From Apium graveolens (taxonomy: Eukaryota; Streptophyta; Magnoliopsida; Apiales; Apiaceae), in NCBI RefSeq assembly GCF_009905375.1, contig NC_133648.1, forward strand, positions 306,048,565 through 306,112,564: a DNA stretch of 64,000 nucleotides. Reading direction: 5' to 3'. The translations under genes were made by a program, and so were the position numbers. Every line of letters starts with the position of its first letter. Within the stretch, counting starts at the first letter, position 1. Positions 9,741 through 21,319 of this stretch are shown here, piece after piece. Below the pieces are notes generated by a model. That model worked only from the letters and a program-made list of their open reading frames with translations, searched no databases and was not told where the DNA came from.

Positions 9741-12214
9741 GAGAAATATTATTCTTTAAAGTTCATCTTACGAGCTATATAATACCTATGCTAGTGATAA
9801 GCGATATTTTGCGTATACCCTTAGTATATGGAATAAAAGGGTGAACATTATACTTTAAACCGGAAGACGATGTTCCCGAGTATGCTATATACGGTTTTCG
9901 ATAACTAGTAATCGAATAAAGTTTATTCGATAGTTTTAATTCCTAAAGTGAATATTATTTGGAATATTCAATTAATATTTTATTTAGGATCAATCATTAT
10001 GATTGAATATTATTTTGATTATTCCAGTAAAGATTTTACTTACGAATATTTATACACTATTTAATGAATATTAGTTTTGAATATTTATTTAAATATATTC
10101 TTTACATAATAATTATATAAGAAATAATAATTAAATATTCTTTAAATTTTCAAATGTTATTGATAAATGATTTATATTATTTAAATCATATTTATCTAAA
10201 ATGTTTTCGAAAAATATTTTCGAACTTTATCAGATGGTTTCAAAAGTAAAGAGAGGATCCCAAACCCCGTTTTCAAATTTAAAACTTTCTTTACGACGGA
10301 AATTTAAATACTCGCTCAAAATATGAGCGATCCTGCTCAGTGTTGTATTTTATATTCCCAACGAAGTTGCTAAATAGATAAAGAAAGAGAGTTTTTGATT
10401 GCTTGCCTAACATTCGGGAAGTAAGTCATGGAACAAATTTAATCCATTAACAAGCATCACTTGGGAAATATTGGTGAGTTTCCTCTTTCCTACTAGATAC
10501 GACTTATTGGTGGAGTCCTATCAACAAGTTTCTACTTAGGGAAAAGGGAGAAGAGCTTTACGTTTCAGGCTCATGGATTTTATTCGAACTAGGTTGGGCG
10601 TAAGTGGCCGAGTGGCGCCGGTCCAACATTATTTATTTAGACCTAAAATGGCCAAGAAGTTCCGGAAATGCAGTTCATTACTTAGGAGTCCAGCGTTCGG
10701 TCAAAAAGAATACGACTATTCTCCCCTACATGTATTTATTAAGTGGAGTTGTACGACTGCGAATGATCATTGTAAGTTGCACTTCTCATGCGACGCTACT
10801 TCGGAATTAGTTCACCATTCATATTGGAAATTTTTGATTCTGCAACACTAACGTAATAACCCTGAGAGAAAAGGCCGCGGCTGGGTAACCAAGGACCCCG
10901 AGAGAAAAGGTTGCGGCTGGGTAACCAAGGAGCCCCAGTGAAAAGTCCACGGTTGGGTGACCGATGAGTGTTAGCAGAATCAAACATTCAAATTGATGTT
11001 TCAAAAATGAAGTACCTTGTAACTTCATCTATATGATGAATTTTTGAAAACTTGTTATACTTTAAACAACATTAGTTTTCAAGAAGTTTACGAAAAAATG
11101 ATATATAAGTATATTACAGTAACTAGTAACTTCATTTTTAAACATATATCAAGATAATGTTACATTATGCATGGCAAAGATTTTCAGAAAAATGTTATGG
11201 CAAGGTTAGATATATGTGATCACCTTGTAACATTATATTATACAGTTTATATTTTGAAACTCTGTTTATACTTGTATAACAAAGATTTTCAGTGATTATG
11301 AAAGGATACGTGTTAAAGTATCACGTAACTTCATCTTTTGCATTACATTGGAACTCTGTTAATAATATGCATAATAGAGGATTTCAGAAATTTAGGAAAA
11401 TAATCTATATTGAAATATTTTATGACTCCATTGTGTTAAGATATCGAACTTCGCTTATATTAAGCATAACAAAGGTTTTTTCAAGGATATTATGAAAAGG
11501 ATCATAAGTATTGTTGATCAGTTATATATTATTTTGGGGCTTTATTGCACCTTTTTATACAGTATTTGAACTATATGTTGTTCTCAGAAATTGGGGAATG
11601 TTACTATCCCTTGTATAGTATTTTGAACTATATGGTATTTTGAAATCAAGGACATGTCTTAAAGATTTTGGTTTCTATACCAATAAAGATTATTAAACTT
11701 AAAATTTTATAACTTGTGAAGATATTTATTCTACAGTGGGATACTTGTTGAGCATTATTGTGCTCATCCTTGCTTTATTAATTAATCCTTTCAATCGCTG
11801 GAGAATATAGTCAATTGTTCCATACTACGAGAAATGGAAGTAAAAGATTCCACCCTGAGATAGCCAGTTTATAATGGTTAATGCATAAGAGAGTTGTACT
11901 GGTTTCATCCGGGAATGTTGAAGCTGGCATTCAAGTCTAGTTGTTTGTTCTGTACCTTTGTATAAATAAGTTTAGATGTTAATATAACTTCAGGTAGATG
12001 TTGTAATTAATAGTGTGAGATCCTGGATAGTACATTTGGTTTGTAATAACTAATGTTAGTTTTGAAAATCGTTTCTAGGGCTCTAACTTGTGTGTGTAAG
12101 TTATTTGGGTTATTTGATGTTGTATTATTGGATTGTTGAGTTAATGCAGGTAATATATGTTTAGACGGTAGCGTAACGACTCAGATCCATGACCCCAGAT
12201 TTGGGGGTGTTACA
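9573..12214 (+). repeat. 5'-truncated LTR of subfamily A2
   Basis: It aligns with family A LTRs at landmarks such as AATACCTATGCTAG (9781), AACATTCGGGAAGTAAGTCA (10410) and the terminal GGGGGTGTTACA. It carries a TA microsatellite at about 9711-9740 at the same place as in family A, and the three-copy repeat at 10861-10968. Frames inside it at 10573-10851 and 11292-11495 have no conserved protein and are not genes. Confidence 0.78.
10861..10968. repeat. Three-copy tandem repeat of about 37 bp in the A2 LTR
   Basis: Three units share CGAGAGAAAAGG, GCGGCTGGGTAACCAAGGA and related words, with the third more diverged. The complete A LTRs have a different short tandem repeat (GGCTCAGTGGGAGTCC units) in the corresponding zone, so this part of the LTR is repeat-prone. 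Confidence 0.8.
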
Positions 12215-12218
12215 GAAA

Positions 12219-12230
12219 TGGTATCAGAGC
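12219..12230 (+). other. Primer binding site (initiator Met tRNA) of A2
   Basis: TGGTATCAGAGC lies four bases after the LTR end TGTTACA and is complementary to the 3' end of plant initiator methionine tRNA. It marks the 5' LTR/internal boundary. Confidence 0.85.
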
Positions 12231-12241
12231 AATAAGTTATA

Positions 12242-12482
12242 CTCCGTTCATTTGAGTTAATATTTGAAATGAAGTGTTCGACACACATTTTAAGGATCTT
12301 ATCTAGTATAGTTGTGTAACTTATTTTGTAAATTTTCTTTTTTGAATAAAAGTTTAAACATTTAATATTTATTCAGAAGAATTTAAAAAAAAAGAATTTA
12401 TGTAACTATACGAGATAAGAGCCTTAAAATGCGTGTCGAACACTTCATTTTAAATGTTAACATTTCAAAGTGACGGAGGGAG
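12242..12482. mobile_element. Stowaway-type MITE (241 bp hairpin)
   Basis: The right end reads GTGACGGAGGGAG followed by TA. The left end is TA followed by CTCCGTTCATTTGA. The arms pair over about 90 bases, for instance GAAGTGTTCGACACACATTT against its near-complement on the right. CTCCCTCCGT-like termini and a TA target duplication are the marks of Stowaway elements, which Tc1/mariner transposases move. The left terminus lacks one CTCC unit. It has no coding capacity and sits 12 bases beyond the primer site of A2. Confidence 0.85.
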
Positions 12483-12484
12483 TA

Positions 12485-12996
12485 GTACTTAGAGAAGAGA
12501 GTATTAGGAGTTATATCTAAATAAGAGAGTAACGTAAGAACTTATATAGAGTTCGTTGGATATAGTGCCAATGAGTAAGTTAGATTGAAATGTTGACTTG
12601 AGGTCATATATTTGGACCCATAGAATCTTTAAGAGACTGTCAAAATGATGGGAAAAGTAGTTGGATCGTATAAGAGTTATTAAGGACTTTGATATAGAAA
12701 ATGGAGCAAAGGCTCTAGAGCAGTTGAAGTAGAGGCGGTATTGCCAATATCATTGGTTGAATTGATTCGAATGAAACATGTCACCCATAGTTCTTCATAA
12801 TTTCTAAGAGGAGGCAGAATGTATGAGAACGAAGACGTTTAAACTTCATCATGCAAGTAAGGTTATTTAGTACCTGAATTAGTTGAAGGCGTTGACTTGT
12901 ATATAAGATTGGATTCCCCACGAGAAAGGGTTTAATTAGAGATAGTTTCTGCTACTCCATTGAGGATTTTGTTGCCTCGAGGAAGATGTATATGTA
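12485..12996 (+). other. Eroded internal leader of A2; no gene seen
   Basis: This lies between the MITE and the presumed SIRE LTR. It has no open frame longer than about 60 codons and no recognisable motif. From its position it should be the leader and start of gag of the A2 element. Confidence 0.45.
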
Positions 12997-14289
12997 TGTT
13001 TAGGAGAATGTTATCTTAAGGCCAACATGCTGGATGATGTCACAAATATGCTTTATACGATTAGCCATGATGTTTCGTGTTGTGCAAGACATGCCTGTAT
13101 CATAACAAGACCAAGTCAAATTGAAAGCCCTAAGAATTAGTTGTATGATAATCTAAATTTGTATTTTTTACTGTATTACTTGAGTCTATAATAATGTCAA
13201 AGATTAGACTGGAGTATTTTTTAGTAAACAGTCTCAAGCCTAATAATAAACTCTAGAAGAAGATCAAGATGATCATGCCTCAGAGAAATTGTGAAGAAGC
13301 TTATAGTTGAATAAATTTGTTTTGAGAAAAATATTTTAAGTCAAAGATCAAGTCATATAGAGAAGTCATTTGAGAACTCCAGAATGACATATCGAAAAGT
13401 CCAAATTGGTCTATCGAGAAATCCCTGAGACATCGACAAGTCAAATGAAGATATGAAGATTGGAGATATCGGCAAGTCATTTCTTCCTATCGAGGACTCA
13501 GAGACCTCGACAAGCCAAGTTCACTTATAGAGAACTCAGTGATCTCGGCAAGTCAAAGTTACCTATCGAGAGCTCAGAGACCTCAACAAGAAAAATTCAC
13601 TTATAAAGATCTCGGAGACCTCGACAAGTCAAAACACTTGTAGAGAACTAAAAGATCTCGATAAGCCATTATACTTATTGAGATGTTAGTTCTCTATAAC
13701 AGAAACTGGAGATCTCGACATGAAGCTCAAGTACAAAATGCAGACAAGTTAAATATTCAAGATTATCAATCAACAAATGACCTAATCACTTAGATTAAAA
13801 AGTCTACAAAAGCATCTTGAAGAGTACAAGATCAAAGGCCATGATTAACTGATAAAGGAAAGTCAAATATCTACAGGATATGCAAGGATTCACCAAGCCA
13901 GAAATGGAAAGCTTTAGAGATAACTTAAAGTAGGGTTTAGTACATCTTATTACATGCTGTGTAAACCTGTGTTTAATAATTTATAAAGTAAACACTGGTC
14001 CTTTTCTTTTAAATTGTAATCAAACAAATCTAGTTTTTCATGTAACTCTCTCATGGAAGAAGCTGAGTTCTTCACTTACAAAGATTCCAAGATTTGTAGC
14101 AAAACACTAGCTTGATTTTAATACATAATTAAGTGAGTTTTAAATTATTGTGTGCACTATTTTATTTCAGTTAACATAATATTACTGCATTTCTAGTCTG
14201 CTTTGTTAACCAAGCAACAAACTTTTAAAAAGCATTAAAAATTTCTAAAACACATTCACCCCCCTCTGTGTTGTATTCATTACCTAACA
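12997..14289 (+). repeat. 5' LTR of plus-strand SIRE (left end tentative)
   Basis: The right end is clear: TTACCTAACA at 14280-14289 precedes the primer site. The left end is inferred from the matching inverted terminus TGTTTAGG at 12997, giving about 1.3 kb. The LTR contains the tandem repeat at 13360-13720. The second LTR of this copy is missing, so it cannot be checked internally. Confidence 0.5.
13360..13720. repeat. Tandem repeat of about 37-40 bp in the SIRE LTR, about 7 diverged units
   Basis: The words CTATCGAG..CTCAGAGACCTCGACAAGTC recur at about 37-40 bp spacing, with CGACAAG or GGCAAG variants near 13433, 13474, 13509, 13548, 13583, 13622 and 13660. Within each unit TCGAG and CTCGA make a short inverted pair. 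Confidence 0.75.
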
Positions 14290-14291
14290 AG

Positions 14292-14302
14292 TGGTATCAG
14301 AG
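14292..14302 (+). other. Primer binding site (initiator Met tRNA) of plus-strand SIRE
   Basis: TGGTATCAGAG follows the LTR end CCTAACA by two bases and is complementary to the 3' end of initiator methionine tRNA. Confidence 0.85.
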
Positions 14303-14340
14303 AAAAATCTCAAAGCAAACAGATTAAAGATCTTGGAAGA

Positions 14341-15530
14341 ATGAATACACAGAAGACTAGCAGTATTAAAATACCACCCTTTGACAGAACCAACTATACT
14401 TTATAGAAAAAGAAGATGTTACTGTTTATAAAAATTGCCAACCCATTATAATTTCAGATTCTCAAGAATAGTCCTTTCACTCCCATGGAAAGAGTTGAGG
14501 AATCTACAGATGAAGACATGGTCATCCCAGCTCATTATGCTCCTAAAGATCCCTCAAAGTACACTGAACCCGAAAAGGAGAAAGTCTCTCTGGATAGTGG
14601 CTTGAAACTAATTCTAATAGACTCACTTGACAATGTAATGTACAATAACGTTATCAACCGTGACGCAACCAAACAGATCTGGGAGAAAATAGAAGTTCTA
14701 TGTCAGGGAAAAGAAGAAGTTAGGTCAAATCAAAGGAGGATTTTGGTATCTCAGTATGAGGGTTTTATGGCTAAACCAAAAAGAAAGTATAACTAATGTC
14801 TTTGAAAGATTCAATAAGCTGATAAATGACTTGTAGCTTCATGACAAATACTATGAAGATGAGGAGGTTAACTTGAAATTTTTGCTCACCCTTCCAGACC
14901 ATCTAGAACAGAAAAACTCAGCTATTAGAGAAGGGAGAGACTTGAGCAGAATGACATTGGAGGTTTTATATGGTATTTTAAAAACCTATGAACTGGAAAT
15001 GATTCAAAGAAAATCTTTAAGAGCTAGTCAAGGGCACATTGTTGATGGATCAAGTGCTCTAGTTGTTAATGACAGCCAGTCATCTGATGATGAACAAGAA
15101 ATCCAGACTCTAGTTATTTCAAACAATGAGCAATAGAATTAGGAACCACGGAAGTAAGTTATTCTTGAACTTGAAGAGAATGAATTCTATACCTTGGATG
15201 AACTAGATGAGTTAGATCAGTCGATGGCTTAGTTAGCAAGGAAATTCTCTAACATTAGAGTAAAGAAGACAAAGTTCTTCAAAAACAAGGGACAAACATC
15301 TAACAATGACAGTAGCCGGAAGGCAAAGACATAGTATAACTCTTACATCAAAAATGGCTACAAAACAGGATCTGTTGACAGGTCAAAGATCAGGTGCTTC
15401 AAATATGATGAATTGGGCAGCAGGAAGCCTAAAAAGGTGAAAAAGGACAAGGCCTATCTTGAATTGGAAGCAATGTGTGAGGCTCTTCTAAGAAAGCAAC
15501 ATGGTAAAGCTTAATTGCAGAAGGAAAGCG
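14341..15530 (+). pseudogene. SIRE gag, N-terminal part (broken)
   Basis: The ATG at 14341 starts MNTQKTSSIKIPPFDRTNYT, a typical copia gag opening, and meets a TAG soon after. The same frame resumes at about 14404 and contains DSLDNVMYNNVINRDATKQI and RRILVSQYEGF up to 14794. A frameshift then leads to KFLLTLPDHLEQK and SRMTLEVLYGILKTYELEM (14873-15136). A first zinc knuckle expected near 15390 has lost its cysteine-histidine pattern. Gag would form the particle that packages the element RNA. At least one frameshift and several stops prevent this. Confidence 0.82.
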
Positions 15531-15582
15531 TTGGGATGTTTCAGATAATGATGATGATGGGGAAGTAGAAAATTATGCACTC

Positions 15583-16689
15583 ATGGCCTTGGATCAAGGA
15601 GATTCATCCTCATCAACAACACATGTACCAACTCATACTACTAGTGATTTAAATGAAAGTCAATATAAGGAGACTATTGAAAAGATGAGCATAAAATTGT
15701 TTCATATCCATACTAGCATGATAGCAACCATTGAGGAGGTCAGTAGGTTATCAAAAGCTAATGAGAAGCTTAAGAGTGAGAAACAAGAGTTTGAGTTACT
15801 GCTTGTGGAGCTTGAGACAGTCAAGCTAGAGAATGGATATCTAAAGAACAAGCTGAAGTATGCTAGTGAAATAGAAGTTATGTTAAGAGAAAAGATAGAG
15901 AAGAATGAGGTGAAACTGAAGTTATTCAGAAATACATCCCAGTTAGTTGATCAATACCATGAGAACAACAAGCCATGTGCAAACATAGCTGTTGGCTTGG
16001 ATTATGATGCATTGAACAGCAACAAGAAAGTTGAAGGTGATAAGGGAAAGGCAACAATAAATGAAGATGTCCCAACTATGCTGAGAAAGGTTGATTCACC
16101 ACTGTTCAAAGTATGTGAAGTAAATTTTAGTGAAGAGGAGTTGATCATAAAGAAAGAACTTGCTGATGAGGATAATAAAAGAAAATGCGCAGAAATAACT
16201 CCAACTTTTAAAGCTGAGAAGAAGCCCATGGTAAACCAAACTCCCAAGAAACCAATCAAGGAAGTTAAGGCTGAGAATGCAGGAAAGAAGAAGAAAAATA
16301 GAAATGGGAAGGTTGAAATAAATAAAAGAAATAACTTTGCAATTATTGTAGATGCTCCTAGGAAACAGTGTCAGAAATGTGGTTCTATAAATCACCTAAC
16401 TCACCTTTGTCAAAAGGCTGTTAGTGACCCAATATTGGGAGCATGCAAGTACAATGAAGCAAAGGCTGATGATCCCCACTCATTTTGTGACAAGTTTGAT
16501 TGCATACCTTGTAATATGAAAGTAATAATAAGTTGCTATAAGCTGAGAGTAAATCTTAAGGAAGTTAATATTGAGTCCTCAGCTAAAAAGGATAATGTAC
16601 ATGAATCAATTAACTTTATTCTTTCTGAATCATCAAATTCTACTTCTACCAAATCTGTTAACAAGAAGAAAGTACCCAACACTTCTTAG
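15583..16689 (+). pseudogene. SIRE gag, C-terminal part with coiled coil and zinc knuckle
   Basis: This open frame of 368 codons is a continuation of gag, not a separate gene; the ATG is internal. Residues of about 25-110 are rich in Lys/Glu/Leu heptads (for example LSKANEKLKSEKQEFELLLV), consistent with a coiled coil. A Lys-rich stretch follows, then CQKCGSINHLTHLCQK near codon 260, a complete CX2CX4HX4C zinc knuckle expected to bind RNA. The frame ends just before protease, which is in another frame. The minus-strand SIRE has the matching zinc-knuckle region at 26762-27249. Confidence 0.8.
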
Positions 16690-17353
16690 GTTGCTAAACA
16701 TACTTAATCCTCATTGCGTGCAAGGCAAAGTGAAGAAGGTCATATGGATCATAGACAGTGGATGCTCAAGACAAATGACAGGTAATATGGCCCTGCTATC
16801 ACAATTTGAGGAGATGGCTGGCCCATTAGTGACTTTTGGAGACAACAACAAAGGTTTTACAATGGGATATGGTAAGGTAATCTCTAGAAATGCTGTCATT
16901 GAAGATGTAACTCTAGTAGCTGGTCTTGAGGTAAATCTCCTGAGTGTCAGCCAATTTACAGATAGAGGATTAAATATTTTATTTGACAAAGGAGAATGCC
17001 TAATTATCAGTAAAAAGACTTGTGAAACTGTTTTGAAAGGAGCAATGAAAGGAAGCTTATTTGTTACAGACCTGGAATCAGCAAATGAGAATGTAATTTG
17101 TTACTTCTACACCAAGGCATCTGAAGAACAAAGAAAGATGTGGCATAAAAAGCTCTCTCACTTGAATTATGAAGCAAATAATACTCTAGTCAAAAAGGAG
17201 TTAGTGAGAGACATGCCAAATCTGGAGTTTGCTCAGAATGAGGTCTGTGAGGCTTGGCAAAAAGGAAAAATGAAGAAATTAAGTCACGAGAGTAAAACAG
17301 TGAATTCCATAATTGTACCTTTGCAACTTATTCACATGGATTATGTTGGAGAG
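16690..17353 (+). pseudogene. SIRE protease and start of integrase, cut at 17353
   Basis: Protease is marked by WIIDSGCSRQMTGNMALL, with the Asp-Ser-Gly active site kept. GAG-pre-integrase follows: KMWHKKLSHLNYEANNTL and VCEAWQKGKMKKL, the zinc-binding region. Its second cysteine is replaced by Trp (CEAW where the minus-strand copy has CDAC). The frame runs to about LQLIHMDYVGEL, just inside the integrase core, and then similarity ends. Beyond this point the sequence is the env-like region of the opposing SIRE copy. Confidence 0.82.
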
Positions 17354-18002
17354 CTTGAATTTTATGCAATTGTAGAGACTCGAGATGGGCTTGTAGAAGA
17401 CTTTTGGTGCTGGTGTTATTGGTGGTTTGAATGGAAGCTTGAGTTTGATGAATTAATTTGAACAAGGTAGATTGAAGGTGATGATAATTACAATCCTTTG
17501 AAAACATCCAAGCTGGAGTTTCAATTTTTCCCATATGTCCCTGCCTATATCTTCAGCATCCTCTTCAAGAGAGTCATCTCCAATAGAACCACCAAAAGCA
17601 CCAGAAGGATAGTCAAGATCACCACCACCTGTAAAAGCTAGTGAATTGATTGCATCCTTGGCTTTTAGCATAGAAGCAGTTGTGTGCACAAAGTTCAATG
17701 TCCTCTCAACAGCCTTATTTCCCTGTTCAGCTAGAATTTGATATGTTGAATCATGATGAGTATATGCCTCAGCATCAAAGGAGACATAATCTAAAATAAC
17801 TTGATATTCTTGCTGAAATAGTTGCTCCTTGTCTGCAATATTGACATCCCTTAACTCACTAACAATGGGCTCTTCCCACTCTTCTGTTGTACCTGCTTTT
17901 CTCTCAATATCTCTCTTTTTTTGCATCAAGGGCTCCCCTTGGATTCCCATCCTCATACCCTCACCTTCACCATCTAAGGTGTGACTCCTCTCACTCACTT
18001 TT

Positions 18003-21000
18003 TGTGAAGCCCTCCAAACTTGGGTCAAAAGTTTGGGGTGCACTACACACACACACACAACAGTTATATAAACATGTTTATGAAAATATTATATGCAATG
18101 ACCCTACGTACCATTACCATGAATTGTAACAGGTTAAATTATGCCCACAAGCCACAACCTTATTTATATTACAATATACCAAATCCCATTTTATTTATCT
18201 TACAACTGAAAATAAAATAGTCTTACAAACTTTCCACTCAAACTAAGACAAACATCCTCTACTAGCTTATTCCATTTCAACCTGGAAACCTAGCTCGCAC
18301 ACTTATCTGGGGATCCTCGCTACCACCAGTTTCTTTTGTAACTGGAAAAGAACATAAACATATTTGTAAGAGTGAGCTAACTAGCTCAGCAAGTTACAGT
18401 CACAATATTGAGATTAAACAATAATTAATTGAAATGATATAGGACATCAAATTCCTTGATAAACAACGATTAGTATTGGATCTTCACTTTTATTTTAAAA
18501 ACCAAGGTTAGGCTACTGATCAGTCATGCACTGACCCCGAGCAAGGCTCACATATCTACTCTTTATACTGGATCTAAGGAACATATTGGTATATCATGAC
18601 CACGAATTTGGTCCGACCACGAATCTGGTCCATATTTAAAAACAATCCAATTCTATAATAACAACATTATAATAATATAAATCAATAAGCTGAATCATAC
18701 ATAACATTTATCTCGAAGCATCAGGTGATTCTTAATACCATAAAAGTATAACAAGGTAAATATAAAGATTGTCTTCCAGCTAGGGAAAGAATCAGAAAGT
18801 AGAAGACTAAAGGTTTAATGGTTACAAGGATTGGTCTTCTGTTATAGAAGGTATAAAGGTTCGTATGTTATGCAATTCCATTTCAGGGATCTGTATGTGG
18901 TATATATATATTTGTGGAGTAGTATCGTATATGTATGGTTAGTATCTAGCAATTCAAAAATCAATGGTTTACAAATAATAAGGCTTACGACTCAAAGATC
19001 AATAAGAAGAATTATGGTTTAGGGTTAAGTATTTTAAAGAACTTCCAATATAAAACAGAACTATTCTGAATACATATCACAAGAAAGTTCAGGGATACCT
19101 GTCTTATCTTAATCCGCTTTCACTTCACTTGCACACGTATATTGATTCTCACTCATTAACCACTTGCTTTCCCTTTTTACGTCTCGCTTCCTCTGTTAGA
19201 CATCACATGTATTTATCAATACTTTTTACAGATTGAAAGTTAAAGCAAAAACTGTCAAACAATGCACATACAGGCATATTATACATCAATCTGATCACAT
19301 ATAGCACATATCACATAAGATATTTGATCAAAATGATTTTCAAAGGAGATTCGGGGTTAAAATGATTTTCCGGGTATTTAATACGAATTGTTGAATATTT
19401 TTCGGAATTAAAACGGGTCAACGAATCATTTTATAATCAATACAAGGTTCGAATACCCGAATCTGACTTTAAAATCATTTAATAATAATTATCGAGCCTT
19501 GAAAATAATTAAAAATATTATTTTAAAGCTCGAAACTATTTTTCAGAATTTTTAAATCAAAAGAATTAATTAAATCTAATTAAGTAATCAATTAAAATTA
19601 ATTAATAACTAATTAAATCAATTAACCAATTAATATTTAAATTAATTGACTAATTAAATAATTAATTAAATAATTTAGATTTATTTTTGAATTAAAAATA
19701 ATTTTCACAATTAAAAATAATGAATTTTGGAATTTTAAATAATTAAAATTGATTTTCTGAAAATATACTAAATAGAAATATGATTTTTAGAATTTTTAAA
19801 ACAAGAATACAATTTTTGTAAGATTTTAAAATAACAGGGACTGAAATATAAGTTTCTGCAAAAGAGGGGGGGTCAAAATGTAATTTGACCGTCTTCCCCG
19901 TCCATTCGCCGGCAATCACCATTAACGGCGACCCCAACTTTTCCGTCCAACTGATAAACTGCCCAGAACACCACCAAATTAACAAGAATCAATCCCCTTG
20001 CTTCTAGAAACACATCTGCAGGATTACTTCAATCAAACGATGCGTGGTTTGGCCAAAAAATCGATCGAAACTTTTCGACGCCGCCACGTTCATTTTTCCC
20101 GGCCAACCAATTCTAGGTACCCTCTGTTTATCACGTTTATACCAATCGATTCATTTTTCAACGATCTATAAGATGGTGTAATCAATTTAAATCAATAATC
20201 CTCACAGAACAAACACCTAATTTCTAATTAAGAACATTCAAACTTATAAACCCTAATTTTTGAAATTCGAAAATCAAACTCAATTTTCTATATGTTATTG
20301 AACTCCAAATTCATATAATATACCAAATGATCAGGACAGAATTATCTGCAAGATACAATCATCAAATCAGACAAACAACATCAAAATCAAAAATTTATAT
20401 TTTAATCATAATTAAATTTGAATTAAAATAAATATATTGACAAATACCTTTGATTTCTACAGTAAAACAAGTTGTTGATTCTGAAAGTACTTTTCACGTG
20501 AAAAGTACTGTTATTCACACGCTTGATTTCGATTTCGATAACGCCTTCGTTTTTAGGTTTGATTCTGAAGAACGCGATAGATATTCAAGTTTTTCTCTGT
20601 AAATTATATATTTTAACTGTTTGTTTATGATTATCTATATAAAATAAAATAAGAAAAAGACTATTTATACTTATGGAATATTAATATCCCGTTGGATCAT
20701 ATCGGATCCGAAAATAGATTACGTAGCCGCTAAGTACCTATAAAAACGATCTAATTTGATACCAATTTTGAATAATTATCAAAACTGGGCTTCATATAAT
20801 ACACCCTATGAGAAGCTAATGTAATAATTTGATCAAAATATCACATCTCTTGAGAATACGGGTTTTATTGATTTATCGAAATGACTATCGTATTGAAAAT
20901 TTTGCGTCGGGACATGTACAGGTCAAACCGTACTCCGGATTGAAAAAGTCAAAACATGGAAAATGTTCAGAATAATCAAATTAGGCTAGGAAGGAGTTTT

Positions 21001-21319
21001 ACGAAGACTCTCGGTTTGTAAAAACACAAAAATGGTTGAAATTGGACGATTCCCGGTTTTATAAAATAGTTTATAATTACTCGAAAAAATAATTATTAAA
21101 TCTATAAATCATTTATAAAATCATATAACAACCTATAAATTACCAGAAAAATATCACAATTATCTATACTTTATTATGGACATACTAAAATTAAAATACT
21201 CAAATTTAATCACATATAAACATCCAAACATCAATTCCTATTAACAAATAATTTACCAAAATTCACATAATAATTATTTATTGATAAAAATAATTACACG
21301 ATATATCCCGGATATTACA
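18003..21319 (-). repeat. Solo LTR of family C, inserted in the SIRE env-like ORF
   Basis: Read on the minus strand it begins TGTAATATCCGGGATATATC and ends GGAGGGCTTCACA, matching the LTR at 730-4336 throughout. It is flanked by perfect 5-bp duplications CTTTT at 17998-18002 and 21320-21324. There is no internal domain, primer site or second LTR, so it is a solo LTR left by recombination between the two LTRs of a full insertion. It is about 290 bp shorter than its relative. Its sequence is not coding. Confidence 0.93.
20661..20670 (-). promoter_or_regulatory. TATA box of the solo LTR
   Basis: On the minus strand the sequence is GTATAAATAG. It aligns with the TATA box at 1421-1430 of the related LTR. 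Antisense to the window it would drive transcription into the C-terminal half of the SIRE env-like ORF. Confidence 0.6.

Larger units (their letters stand above)
9573..12996 (+). mobile_element. Truncated chromovirus fragment related to family A (A2): LTR 3' part plus leader
   Basis: From about 9573 the sequence follows the second half of the family A LTRs (compare 29042 and 38786 onward): GCAAGTTTTC, then the Met-tRNA-proximal end GGGGGTGTTACA at 12214 and a primer site at 12219. About 1.6 kb of the LTR 5' side is absent. It is clearly more diverged from the two A LTRs than they are from each other, and it has its own tandem repeat, so I call it subfamily A2. A SIRE element begins at about 12997 and hides the rest of its internal region. 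Confidence 0.75.
12997..17353 (+). mobile_element. 5' half of a plus-strand SIRE-type Ty1/copia element
   Basis: The order is LTR, Met-tRNA primer site, gag with two zinc-knuckle regions, protease, and the start of integrase, then an abrupt stop. Everything from the integrase core onward is absent. At 17354 the sequence switches to the env-like region of another SIRE copy on the opposite strand. Many frameshifts and stops make it defective. The left end is placed at TGTTTAGG (12997) only because it mirrors the LTR end CCTAACA, so that boundary is tentative. Confidence 0.8.

Noticed and set aside
13360..13720. Regularly spaced repeats that might suggest a CRISPR-like array
   Set aside because: Units are contiguous and diverged, with no unique spacers. 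They lie in a plant LTR next to a tRNA primer site.
17453..18058. A 201-codon open frame on the minus strand that looks like a separate gene
   Set aside because: Its first 20 codons lie in the solo LTR and the rest continues the SIRE env-like ORF in register, so it is a piece of that pseudogene.
18043..18062. CA/TG microsatellite near the solo LTR end, considered as a boundary feature
   Set aside because: It is internal to the LTR; the true end is 40 bases to the left, next to the CTTTT duplication.
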